DNA of 61,556 nucleotides, taken from NCBI RefSeq assembly GCF_900115495.1, contig NZ_FOWR01000020.1, forward strand, positions 36,075 to 97,630. The letters run 5' to 3'. Positions 45,138 through 53,767 of this stretch are shown one piece after another. The notes under the pieces were generated by a model, which was not told the origin of the DNA, made no database searches, and was given only the letters and a program-made list of their open reading frames with translations. This DNA comes from Enterovibrio norvegicus DSM 15893. GTDB taxonomy: Bacteria > Pseudomonadota > Gammaproteobacteria > Enterobacterales > Vibrionaceae. Every line of letters begins with the position of its first letter. Position 1 is the stretch's first letter. Both the position numbers and the translations under genes were made by a program.

Positions 45138-46718
45138 TTAAAGCCTTATCAATATGTGGTATAAACGGAATGCATTAGCAAACAATGCTTTTTGACGCAT
45201 TGGATTATCAGAATGTAGAGGAAGCATAGAGAGGAAAAGTTGAATCTGCATTGCATAGAGATTTTTTGATGACAAATTAAATTGCTTTTCAACCATATTG
45301 ATAAATAATTCTTGCATCGCGCTATTCTGAGTATCTTCAGTAATATCAAAACTAATTCTATTATTGGATATCTCTACATGGTAATAACCCGCAATAATCC
45401 AATCATATAACCCAAGTATAGAGTGGCTTAGCTTGGCTAGATCATACCTAACATCACCATAAATCGTTTGAACACCCTCAGGCGTCATGCCTCTAGGATC
45501 AATTGTTTTTATTTTTCCAGCTCTGAAATCATAAAGTATATTGCTAAAGCAAAAATCACCATGCAATACAGTCTCTAGGGACTTTTCAGTCGGTAAAAAC
45601 TTTTCACTTTCACAAAGTAAATCTCTTATTGAAAGTGGCTCAGAATCATTAAAAATCCATCTATCGTCAAACGTGATTTTCATAGAGGAGCAATATTCCC
45701 CTAGACGCTGCTCTGACTTTTGAATGAAAAGAGCATCAAGCGAATTTGCGGAGTTTGAATCTGGCGCAGGATGTTTTTTACAATTAGAAATAAACTCCAA
45801 ACAACTTAATATGATTTTTTCCCAAACATGACTTGGTAATTTTGAAAAAACAAATAGTTCGTTAAGAGCTGTTAGATGTAGATACTCTAATCTATATGAT
45901 GTCTTCCCATTTTCAAAATTAGAACCTAAATATTGAGGTGTATTAATTCTCAACTTTGGGGGGATAGCATTAAACCAATTCGCTTCAGCAGCAATCTTTG
46001 CATCTTTAGAACTTGATTTCTCAATCCAATTGGAGTTAATTGTAAGCTCATTAAATGCTCGCTGAGTAGTGAATCTTGTTTTTGAATGGTAATAAGTATT
46101 AACGTGACCAAAATCTAACCAATCATTAGACTCAACGACGCTTAAAGCGATAGCATTATGATATAAATTGAGCCCCTCTATAATATCCCAATCAGTTTGT
46201 GTTATGCACTTTATGAGTTCTCGAGGGTTTGAAAATTTGAAATATCCACTTATCACTTTTTTTGAGGTAGAAATATCATCATTACCATCATGTAAAAGCC
46301 ATTTTTTAGTGCTGTTACCAAGAACTGCCCAATTATAACTGCCTTCAGCTTTTGATACACTTACGATATTTTCTCCCAAAGGTAAATTTCGATAAAGAGT
46401 ATCTCCATACAAAACATGAAGTGGCTTATCTAAGCTATGTCCGGAGACATTCAAAGCAGCAACAAGAGAGGCGCCTAATGTTAGTTTTTCAGGTATAGCC
46501 AATACTTTTACGTTTTGATCACTTAGCCATTTCCTATCTATTGCTGACAACTCAAAAGAATCTGGGAGTGAGAGGTAAATATCAGTACCTCGAGGAGCAA
46601 GCGCGACTTGGTGTTGGAATAATCGCTTGTTGCCTAGTGGTAAAAAACTCGGTGGCAGTTTACCAAACTCTGACTCAAGTTCTATTCCGACATATGCGCC
46701 GGACATGATTAGGAACAC
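45138..46718 (-). CDS. Fusion of a nucleotidyltransferase-like domain and an APH-type kinase domain
   Basis: 526 residues. The N-terminal 220 residues resemble a sugar nucleotidyltransferase: FLIMSGAYVGIEL, GKLPPSFLPLGNKRL, HVLYGDT (104-107), WLDFGHVNTYY (200-210). The C-terminal part is an aminoglycoside/choline-kinase-like domain with HGDFCFSN (386-393, catalytic Asp388, Asn393) and metal-binding IDPRG (Asp407). The P-loop-like residues of the first domain are changed (GAYVGIEL for GxGxR), so it may be regulatory or unusual. The GTG at 46718 is preferred: it has a GAGGAAG seven bases upstream and the first beta strand requires FLIM; the ATG at 46706 would cut it. Overlaps the HAD gene by 10 bases. 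Confidence 0.6.
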   Translation of the reverse strand: MFLIMSGAYVGIELESEFGKLPPSFLPLGNKRLFQHQVALAPRGTDIYLSLPDSFELSAIDRKWLSDQNVKVLAIPEKLTLGASLVAALNVSGHSLDKPLHVLYGDTLYRNLPLGENIVSVSKAEGSYNWAVLGNSTKKWLLHDGNDDISTSKKVISGYFKFSNPRELIKCITQTDWDIIEGLNLYHNAIALSVVESNDWLDFGHVNTYYHSKTRFTTQRAFNELTINSNWIEKSSSKDAKIAAEANWFNAIPPKLRINTPQYLGSNFENGKTSYRLEYLHLTALNELFVFSKLPSHVWEKIILSCLEFISNCKKHPAPDSNSANSLDALFIQKSEQRLGEYCSSMKITFDDRWIFNDSEPLSIRDLLCESEKFLPTEKSLETVLHGDFCFSNILYDFRAGKIKTIDPRGMTPEGVQTIYGDVRYDLAKLSHSILGLYDWIIAGYYHVEISNNRISFDITEDTQNSAMQELFINMVEKQFNLSSKNLYAMQIQLFLSMLPLHSDNPMRQKALFANAFRLYHILIRL

Positions 46719-47089
46719 GCTTTTTCTTCCTCAAATAACTGCGTAATTTCTTCATAACTTAATTTGGCAAATTCTGAAGGTCTGATGGAACGATCATCAA
46801 TATAAAATCCCTCATGACCACACCAAGGTTTACCCACAATAATTTCATCATAGGGTACTTGATGCTTATCTAACCACTCAATGATTATTGGCAATGTATG
46901 AATGTTAATTTTCCCTACATTACCTTCATATGTGCGCATGTTACGTGCTGTCGCGATCACTATTTGAAACCCATGCTCTTTATAAGTTCTTACTTGTTCA
47001 ATCACATCTGAACGAGGTAAAACATTTTTATAATCTGATGTATTTGCACGTGTCAACGTGCCATCTAAATCAACAATCAGTTTCTTCAT
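46709..47089 (-). CDS. HAD-superfamily phosphatase, capsule biosynthesis type
   Basis: 126 residues. Catalytic motif I is VDLDGTL with Asp7 and Asp9, motif II IATARNM, and motif III/IV GFYIDDRSIRP. Short HAD enzymes of this class remove phosphate from sugar or polyol phosphates in capsule pathways. The ATG at 47089 is the natural start (MKKLIVDLDGTL); 35 extra codons upstream read as non-protein. With the following kinase/nucleotidyltransferase fusion and the second nucleotidyltransferase it makes a three-gene module that could phosphorylate, activate and dephosphorylate an unknown substituent. Confidence 0.72.
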   Translation of the reverse strand: MKKLIVDLDGTLTRANTSDYKNVLPRSDVIEQVRTYKEHGFQIVIATARNMRTYEGNVGKINIHTLPIIIEWLDKHQVPYDEIIVGKPWCGHEGFYIDDRSIRPSEFAKLSYEEITQLFEEEKACS

Positions 47090-47233
47090 AATCCAAGACA
47101 CCCCTAATTTTTTCCATAGATAGCTCCACAGCGATAGTGAAAAATATAATAGGAAGTAATCAAGCGTTTGATTATCTCCCCTAATGATCTTCACTATGAT
47201 TAAGTGAAATCACGATATATTTATATAAATTAT

Positions 47234-48445
47234 TTATTTAAATTCAATATGTGGGAAAATAGATAGCATTTCTGTATGTTCCAACATTAGTTTTCGCGTT
47301 TTAACAGGGCAATTGGAGCCCAGTCTACTTATTAGTGTATTTGTAATTGATACGCATTCTGTAGACTCGCTTAACTGTTTTGCATAGACTAATGCAGTCG
47401 ATGATATTGCTATTATTCTTTCAAATTTCGACTCTTTAATTATGGCTTCTATAGGAAAATCTGATTCTGATATTATAATAATCCTATCAGACAACCCGAG
47501 CTCTAGTACTTTTTCTTTTATTTTATCAATAAATACAATTTTATCTTTTGGGTGGAATTTTATGAAAAAACGTCCTTCACTTTTTTCCAGTTCATCCTTA
47601 ATAATTTTAATTACTGCATCAGCATAGTATACACTTGTAATCTGGAAAACTTGGGATAAATAAAGACTATCTGATTCCCTTATATCATATTTAGTTATCA
47701 GTGATGTGATCTCCACATTACTTTCATATGATGAATAGGTATTTAATATTTTACTTTCTTTAGATTCAAATACATTGGATACCGCTTCAGGATAAGCTAA
47801 GTTAATACTATGGAAATTTTTTGCATAGCCTAAAAACCCGTTTCTCTCATCAGAAAACAACTCAAGCTTTTTATAGTTTTTAAATTCGGAATTTTTTATT
47901 TCCAATAGTGCCTTAAACAATTGCTTAGGTAATGAAAGAGTATCCAGAATCCATGTTCTTATTGATTTTATTATTGGAAAGTATTTATTACTAGAAAGTC
48001 CACTTTTATTTAAAGCCCTGACTAAACTATCTTTCCTTGACGGTGGTGTAAATGAAAACTCGTTACTTGCAAACTTATACGTTCCTAAACCCTCTTCAAC
48101 AAGATGGGTTCTTATTTTTTTTCTTAGTGCAACTTCATGTAATATATTATAGTGTCTTTCAAAAGACGAAATGTATAGATCATCTACGCCTTTTAATATC
48201 CTTTTGTATGTTTTAAATATAACATTTATATTTTCAATATCAATACTATTAGGACTTAAGGGGATTTCAACCATTTCAATTTCAGAAAACAATCGACTAT
48301 CTACTTCGTTTTTAATTTTCTCTGGAACTAATATGTTTGCAGATGTATATAGTATGATAAGTTTATTTTTCTCTAACTTATCCCTTTTTATTAAAGCTTC
48401 ATTATGAATTAATTGTCCAAACTGAGCTATCACAAATAGATTCAT
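47234..48445 (-). CDS. Polysialyltransferase-like glycosyltransferase (GT38/GT52-type)
   Basis: 403 residues, AT-rich. Bacterial sialyl/polysialyltransferase signatures are visible: the acidic D/E-D/E-G motif as EEG (117-119, in HLVEEGLGTYK), the HP motif in FIKFHPKD (298-299), and the Ser pair in IAISSTALVYA (348-349). SSFERHYNILHE before the first motif is also typical. Such enzymes use CMP-sialic acid and lie in the cytoplasm bound to the membrane complex. Position between neuC and the cargo genes supports use of the CMP-nonulosonate made by NeuBCA. Whether it polymerises or adds a single residue cannot be told. Confidence 0.68.
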   Translation of the reverse strand: MNLFVIAQFGQLIHNEALIKRDKLEKNKLIILYTSANILVPEKIKNEVDSRLFSEIEMVEIPLSPNSIDIENINVIFKTYKRILKGVDDLYISSFERHYNILHEVALRKKIRTHLVEEGLGTYKFASNEFSFTPPSRKDSLVRALNKSGLSSNKYFPIIKSIRTWILDTLSLPKQLFKALLEIKNSEFKNYKKLELFSDERNGFLGYAKNFHSINLAYPEAVSNVFESKESKILNTYSSYESNVEITSLITKYDIRESDSLYLSQVFQITSVYYADAVIKIIKDELEKSEGRFFIKFHPKDKIVFIDKIKEKVLELGLSDRIIIISESDFPIEAIIKESKFERIIAISSTALVYAKQLSESTECVSITNTLISRLGSNCPVKTRKLMLEHTEMLSIFPHIEFK

Positions 48446-48451
48446 GTCTAA

Positions 48452-49579
48452 TTATATAACCTCAAAATCTACAAATAGTTTCTGTTTCTTGGTTTCCCAT
48501 AGTTTACTAGAGCATATTGAAGCGATGAATTGTTTATCACTATCCCCCTTACCAAACTCATGGAACGCGTCGTACACTTTCCCATACTCTACTTCAATAC
48601 CAGTAAGTATCGTGTCTGTATGTCCTTGTACGTTTTTAATCGAGGTAGCTGTTGCTCTATTTTTCTGGCGAGTACCAATATCTAAAGAAGGAATACCATA
48701 AAAAGGTGCTTCTCTTACCCCAGCGCTTGAGTTCCCAATAACAATTTTTGCATTTTTTAAAAGTGTCAAGAAACATTCGAATCGAACACTTGGGAAAATT
48801 TTTATATTATCAACCCCATCAAAACGCTTATATTCATTAATGATAACATCGGTACCATGGTCGTTATTAGGGTAGATAACAACAAAGTTTTTATTTGATG
48901 CAATAACAGCGTCAACCACGCACTTAATATTGTCAGCCAACGTATCCAACTCCGTTGTCACTGGGTGGTACATCAGTACACCAAAATCATCAAACGGTAT
49001 TTCGTAGCGATCCAAGGCCTCTTGAAGGCTTGGCAGGCTTCCTGATGACATAATATCTAGATCAGGCGAACCAATGACATTGATTGACCTTTCTGTCTCA
49101 CCCAACTGTAGAAGACGCTTTTTCGCAGAATCATTAGAAACATAGTGCAGGTGCGCCATCTTGCTGACTGCATGTCGGATAAGTTCATCTATAGTGCCAG
49201 AGACCTCACCCCCTTCAATATGTGAAACAAGAATATTATTCAAGCTACCAACAATAGCGCCAGCCATGGCTTCCACACGATCGCCATGAACAACAATCAT
49301 ATCAGGCTGCACTTCTTTAACGTAATCCGACAAGCCAGATATTGTCTTTGCTAAGATCACATCCATGGTATCTGCTGCGTGCTGGTTAATGTATTTGTAG
49401 ATATTTTTGTAACCAGACTTCTCGACTTCTTGTACCGTAAAACCATACTTGTGGAGCATGTGCATACCAGTAACAAAAATATGCGCCTGAAAATCAGGTT
49501 CATCTTCTACCATGGTTATGAGAGATTTAAGTTTCCCATAATCTGCACGGGTACCTGTTAAGAAAACAATCTTTTTCAT
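48452..49579 (-). CDS. neuC: UDP-N-acetylglucosamine 2-epimerase (hydrolysing)
   Basis: Converts UDP-GlcNAc to ManNAc and UDP, the first step of sialic acid synthesis. 375 residues with the family entry FLTGTRADYGKLKSL, the HGDR motif (VVHGDRVEAMAG), HIEGGEVSGTIDELIRHAVSK, MYHPVTTE and NSSAGVREA. The start overlaps the neuB stop (TAATG), so translation is coupled. Confidence 0.93.
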   Translation of the reverse strand: MKKIVFLTGTRADYGKLKSLITMVEDEPDFQAHIFVTGMHMLHKYGFTVQEVEKSGYKNIYKYINQHAADTMDVILAKTISGLSDYVKEVQPDMIVVHGDRVEAMAGAIVGSLNNILVSHIEGGEVSGTIDELIRHAVSKMAHLHYVSNDSAKKRLLQLGETERSINVIGSPDLDIMSSGSLPSLQEALDRYEIPFDDFGVLMYHPVTTELDTLADNIKCVVDAVIASNKNFVVIYPNNDHGTDVIINEYKRFDGVDNIKIFPSVRFECFLTLLKNAKIVIGNSSAGVREAPFYGIPSLDIGTRQKNRATATSIKNVQGHTDTILTGIEVEYGKVYDAFHEFGKGDSDKQFIASICSSKLWETKKQKLFVDFEVI

Positions 49580-50622
49580 TATTGAACATCCGACTTCTTA
49601 AGTTGGATATCTGCAACAATGCTTGTCGTTGCCTTCTTACCTAGTAGGTCTTCGTAATCGTCAGCTAGAAAATCACCTGTCCCCGGGCGTTTAACCCAAA
49701 GGTTGTCTCGAGTAAACTCTTCTCCAGCTTTGATTTCAGCAATGGTTACAACACTTGCGTACGCGAAATCAATCGTGACTTGCTCTTCTTTCGCTGGCTC
49801 TTTTTTACCACCCCGCATTTTTGCCATACGTGCTGATTGGGCAATAAGCTCAGCACATTCTTTAGCATCCATTGAGCAACAAATGTCAGGGCCAGGGCGG
49901 TCCTTGCTGTCTGTAAAGTGGCGCTCGAGTACGGAAGCACCCGCCGCGACAGCACCCAAACATGCCAGGTTATCAATACTGTGGTCCGATAAACCAACCA
50001 CTGCATCAGGAAACGCTTCTTGCATTTGTTCCATTGCACCGATACGGATGAGGTGATCTGGTGTTGGGTATAAGTTAGTTGTATGCAGCAAGCAGAAAGG
50101 TGTTTCATGCTTTCTGAAAATGTTTACCGCTTTTTGAATGGATGGAATATCATTCATACCCGTGCTTAGGATGACAGGTTTGCCGTAGCTCGCAATCAGA
50201 TCAAGTAGCGGGTAGTTGTTACATTCACCAGATCCAATCTTGTAGGCTGGCACATTCATCCTTTCCAAACGTTCTGCAGCAGCGCGTGAGAAAGGCGTAC
50301 TAATAAAAATCGCACCTTTGGCTTCTACATAGTTCTTAAGCTTCGTTTCGTCTTCTTCATTGAGTGAGCAGCGATCCATGATCTCATAGATAGAAACATC
50401 AGCATTTCCAGGTATTACGTTTTTCGCTTCACCACTCATCTCGTCTTCTACGACATGCGTTTGGTGCTTGATGATTTCAGCACCACCTTCGATGGCTGCA
50501 TCTACCATCTGAAATGCAACGTCCAGTGAACCCTCGTGGTTGATACCTATCTCAGCTATGACTAATGGATCATAGTCTAACCCAACTTTTCGACCTGAAA
50601 TTTCAAATACTGGTTTATTCAT
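49579..50622 (-). CDS. neuB: N-acetylneuraminate (nonulosonate) synthase
   Basis: Condenses ManNAc (or a related hexose) with phosphoenolpyruvate. 347 residues: N-terminal NeuB barrel with [63 protein letters not shown], and GLSDHSID, then a C-terminal SAF antifreeze-like domain (about 285-345, [25 protein letters not shown]). The same fold also makes legionaminic and pseudaminic acid; neuC next to it favours Neu5Ac. Confidence 0.93.
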   Translation of the reverse strand: MNKPVFEISGRKVGLDYDPLVIAEIGINHEGSLDVAFQMVDAAIEGGAEIIKHQTHVVEDEMSGEAKNVIPGNADVSIYEIMDRCSLNEEDETKLKNYVEAKGAIFISTPFSRAAAERLERMNVPAYKIGSGECNNYPLLDLIASYGKPVILSTGMNDIPSIQKAVNIFRKHETPFCLLHTTNLYPTPDHLIRIGAMEQMQEAFPDAVVGLSDHSIDNLACLGAVAAGASVLERHFTDSKDRPGPDICCSMDAKECAELIAQSARMAKMRGGKKEPAKEEQVTIDFAYASVVTIAEIKAGEEFTRDNLWVKRPGTGDFLADDYEDLLGKKATTSIVADIQLKKSDVQ

Positions 50623-50633
50623 GTTTCGTCTCT

Positions 50634-51734
50634 TTATTTTAGTTCATGTATTGTTGCAATAATAATCCGAGTTATACCGAATAGAATCACCAACAATAAG
50701 GTAAACAAGGAAATGTTATAGAAGACTTCTGGATACTTACTCTCTTGAGGCAGTTTTACTTCCTCAACAACTACTAGAAACTTTAGTTTTCTATAAGCTT
50801 CAATTCTCGATTTCTCTAAAGAAATAGTTGTAGATGTAAAAGCAGTTAGCGCCATCTCTAACTCAATTTTTAGATTTGAAAATCGACTTAAAACCTTATT
50901 AATGGAATCACTCTGGTTTCCATTTGTTAATCTTGACTTTTCTAACTCCAACTGTGATTTTAAAGCTTCTTTTTCAGCATTAAGTAGCAAAATCTGGGGA
51001 GCATCAGCTGTCATTGTAGATAACATCGCTTGCATTTCTGCATTCTTAATCGCAATTTTACCCTCAATTCCATAGGCAATCTGACTGAGAGCAACCCCCT
51101 CTTTCTCAGGATCTAAAAGACGATGCTCACGTTGAAAATCTATAATTTTAACTTTGGCTTCTTGTAACCTTCTTTCAGTTTTCTCGTGCTCATTCTTTAT
51201 AAATTCAAGTTGAGATTCGGCAAGCTGATGCCCTATATTATTGATAAACCACTCGGCTTTTTTAGCGATTTCATGAGTGATTTTATAAGACATCTTAGGC
51301 GTATAAGCTTGATTATAAACACTTATAACAGATGATTTTTCATCAATTTCAACTCTGATATTTTTCGTATAGTACTGATGAAACTTCTCGCTAGATGCAT
51401 CTTTTGGTAATCGACTAAAAAAGTCATATTCATTACTAGAATAATGTTCCTTGATCGACAACTTATCCTCCAAATGATCGAGCATATCATTTGAAAATAT
51501 ATAAGATTTTACTAACTGGGTATCTTTATTTCCTGTTTGCATACCCAAACCACTTAATAATGCCATGCTAGCATCCATGGTGGCCATACCATCAGGCTGC
51601 TGTACTATTAGCTGTGTTTTGCTCTCATAACGAGGAGATGCGAATAACAACTGATAGGTAGAAAAAACAATAACTGGTAAAATAACTAATGAAATAAAAA
51701 GATTGTTTTTTATATTTTTTAGTAGTTCTTGCAT
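50634..51734 (-). CDS. kpsE: Capsule export inner-membrane protein, KpsE-like
   Basis: 366 residues. One membrane helix at each end (about 13-32 and 340-360) brackets a long periplasmic coiled-coil region, the layout of PCP-3 export proteins. The family connects KpsMT with the outer-membrane protein. [20 protein letters not shown] and the charged helices around 170-300 are typical. Two bases separate it from kpsM. Length about as usual (KpsE 380). Confidence 0.88.
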   Translation of the reverse strand: MQELLKNIKNNLFISLVILPVIVFSTYQLLFASPRYESKTQLIVQQPDGMATMDASMALLSGLGMQTGNKDTQLVKSYIFSNDMLDHLEDKLSIKEHYSSNEYDFFSRLPKDASSEKFHQYYTKNIRVEIDEKSSVISVYNQAYTPKMSYKITHEIAKKAEWFINNIGHQLAESQLEFIKNEHEKTERRLQEAKVKIIDFQREHRLLDPEKEGVALSQIAYGIEGKIAIKNAEMQAMLSTMTADAPQILLLNAEKEALKSQLELEKSRLTNGNQSDSINKVLSRFSNLKIELEMALTAFTSTTISLEKSRIEAYRKLKFLVVVEEVKLPQESKYPEVFYNISLFTLLLVILFGITRIIIATIHELK

Positions 51735-51735
51735 T

Positions 51736-52524
51736 TTATAATCGACTTATTGCTGACTTCCACAATGCGTGATAGCAACAAAGTGAAAAGAAAAAAATTA
51801 TTAGCGTAGAAAAACCTAGGTAGTAGATATCAACACCGACATTACCGTACGTTGGGTAAGCATAATAACGCGTATACTCAACAGCATGAAGAATCGGATT
51901 CCATGTCATAAACTTCCACATTTCTTGGGGTACATCTCTCAAGCTAAAAAATACAGCTGAGATAAAGAGTAGAGGTCTTAAAATTAGAGTTCTTAGTTTA
52001 TCAACTTCAGGTATGTAACATCTAGTTAAGGCAAATAGCATTCCTACACTAGTGCCAAGTATCCAAATAAGAAAAAAAGTTGATATAATTCCAATAGGGT
52101 TATTAACCGCCAACTCGACTTTCATGAAGTAGGCAATAGTAATGATAACCAAAGCAACAAACACTCTGGATAGTAACTCAAGACCTGCAATAGCAATAAT
52201 TGAACTAATTGGCTGAACTTGACGGAAAGCAAATAGTGATTTGTTGCTATTAATTGCTCCAGCAACAGAACTCACAGTCGTAATAAAAAACTGAACCAAC
52301 ATAATCCCGTAAACCATAAAGAAGAATGTTGGCATAGTATGCGTCGTTCCACCATCGACACTACTTCGCATAAGAGTTAGTATTAGTATAAAAATTAATG
52401 GAGAAACTACCGACCAACTAATACCTAGTTTATCGTTGAATTTACTGCGAATCTCCCTTAGAAATATCGCAAATATTACATCTCTCCAAACTAATAGTGT
52501 CGAGCGATTATTTACTAGTGCCAT
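51736..52524 (-). CDS. kpsM: Capsule ABC transporter permease, KpsM
   Basis: 262-residue ABC-2 type permease with six hydrophobic segments. WRDVIFAIFLREIRSKFNDK at the N-terminus, LGISWSVVSPLIFI, and LHAVEYTRYYAYP near the end are KpsM-like. Forms the export channel with KpsT. Start ATG lies three bases after kpsS. Confidence 0.92.
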   Translation of the reverse strand: MALVNNRSTLLVWRDVIFAIFLREIRSKFNDKLGISWSVVSPLIFILILTLMRSSVDGGTTHTMPTFFFMVYGIMLVQFFITTVSSVAGAINSNKSLFAFRQVQPISSIIAIAGLELLSRVFVALVIITIAYFMKVELAVNNPIGIISTFFLIWILGTSVGMLFALTRCYIPEVDKLRTLILRPLLFISAVFFSLRDVPQEMWKFMTWNPILHAVEYTRYYAYPTYGNVGVDIYYLGFSTLIIFFFSLCCYHALWKSAISRL

Positions 52525-52526
52525 GA

Positions 52527-53765
52527 TTAATTAAGCAATTGCTCCAGTTTTTTTTCTAAAATAGATGGACAGTAATCATAACCGGCACCAAGTAATAGAT
52601 AGTTTTTTTCCAACTTTCCCAAATAATTTTTACGTATATGTACATTCTGTTCTAAACTGGGATCTATACTTTCAATTGTGCAATGCTCAAGAGTCTTCCC
52701 AAACTTATACATTGAATTACCGATAACAAAAAGTGGCGTAGTTGAATTTAGAGCAGATACAATTGCACTTGAGTTAATCGTTACAACAATCTTTGATTTT
52801 CTAATTAGAGTTGAGAGGTCTCCATCAGTAAAATATGCGTCAATAGGCAAGTTATACTCATTCATATCTAATGGATGTTTTTTTATTGCAAGACTCAACC
52901 CTAACTCATAACACTTTGTATTTAATCTGTCTATGACTTCTTGATTTGAAGAGAAATCACTGTACATTAAAAATTGTGAATCATGATCAAGCTGCAAAAG
53001 CAGTAAAGCACTACTTTCCTGGATGCTTAGTTTTCTATTCTTTTTTTTATCATTAATAGAACAAAGCTTTCTAGATAAGCGTTTATAGTACTTTCTAACG
53101 CTATATCTATTATGCATATACTTTAGTATCGTCGGTTTTCCGAAAAAACGTTCTACTGAAAACGACAATATAAATAGTATGAAAAACATCATGGATATTA
53201 GTGAGTCATGCGTGTTGTTTGGGGAAAAACCACCCGTATCACTATTGGCTAACTCTTTATCGAGCAGGGAAATATTAGCCTTAGCATTTACCCCTTTGTT
53301 ATCAATAACCGTCGTATGAGGCCGTATCAAGCCTTGCTCAGTCACTAAGTACTTGATGTTATTTTCATTACAAATAAGCACTGCTATAGCGTGATACCAG
53401 CGCGTGTCATTATGCAGTATGACTAAGTCAATCTTTTTTTCCTTTATGAAGGTTTTTAGACCAATGTAAAATTTGGCCATATATTCTAATTCATTAGATG
53501 TTAGTTTTCTTGATTCAACTTTTCTCGCATAGGCATGATGATATGTTGAAAGTGAACGCATTTTTTCTATTGATTCATCGTCTATTCTTCCTTTCACAGA
53601 GCCAATAATGGCTGTAGCTAGAGTGAGTTTAAATGTAGGAAGATAGAATTTTTTTGATAGACAAGATGTGACTGCATATTTTTTCTTTGCAACTATTTTT
53701 GCCACTTTTTCATGCAGCGGCGAGTACATTGGGTCTAACGATAGTATGTTGTATTTTTTCCGCAT
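52527..53765 (-). CDS. kpsS: Capsule Kdo transferase, KpsS
   Basis: 412 residues, single-domain glycosyltransferase. Features expected of KpsS: YLVTEQGLIRPHTTVIDNKG, ALLLLQLDHDSQFLMYSDF, LSLAIKKHPLD, and VVTINSSAIVSAL near the end. It adds the first Kdo to the phospholipid acceptor before KpsC extends. AT-rich compared with flanking export genes, which suggests it came with the cargo. Two bases from the Wza/KpsD-like gene. Confidence 0.8.
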   Translation of the reverse strand: MRKKYNILSLDPMYSPLHEKVAKIVAKKKYAVTSCLSKKFYLPTFKLTLATAIIGSVKGRIDDESIEKMRSLSTYHHAYARKVESRKLTSNELEYMAKFYIGLKTFIKEKKIDLVILHNDTRWYHAIAVLICNENNIKYLVTEQGLIRPHTTVIDNKGVNAKANISLLDKELANSDTGGFSPNNTHDSLISMMFFILFILSFSVERFFGKPTILKYMHNRYSVRKYYKRLSRKLCSINDKKKNRKLSIQESSALLLLQLDHDSQFLMYSDFSSNQEVIDRLNTKCYELGLSLAIKKHPLDMNEYNLPIDAYFTDGDLSTLIRKSKIVVTINSSAIVSALNSTTPLFVIGNSMYKFGKTLEHCTIESIDPSLEQNVHIRKNYLGKLEKNYLLLGAGYDYCPSILEKKLEQLLN

Positions 53766-53767
53766 TT

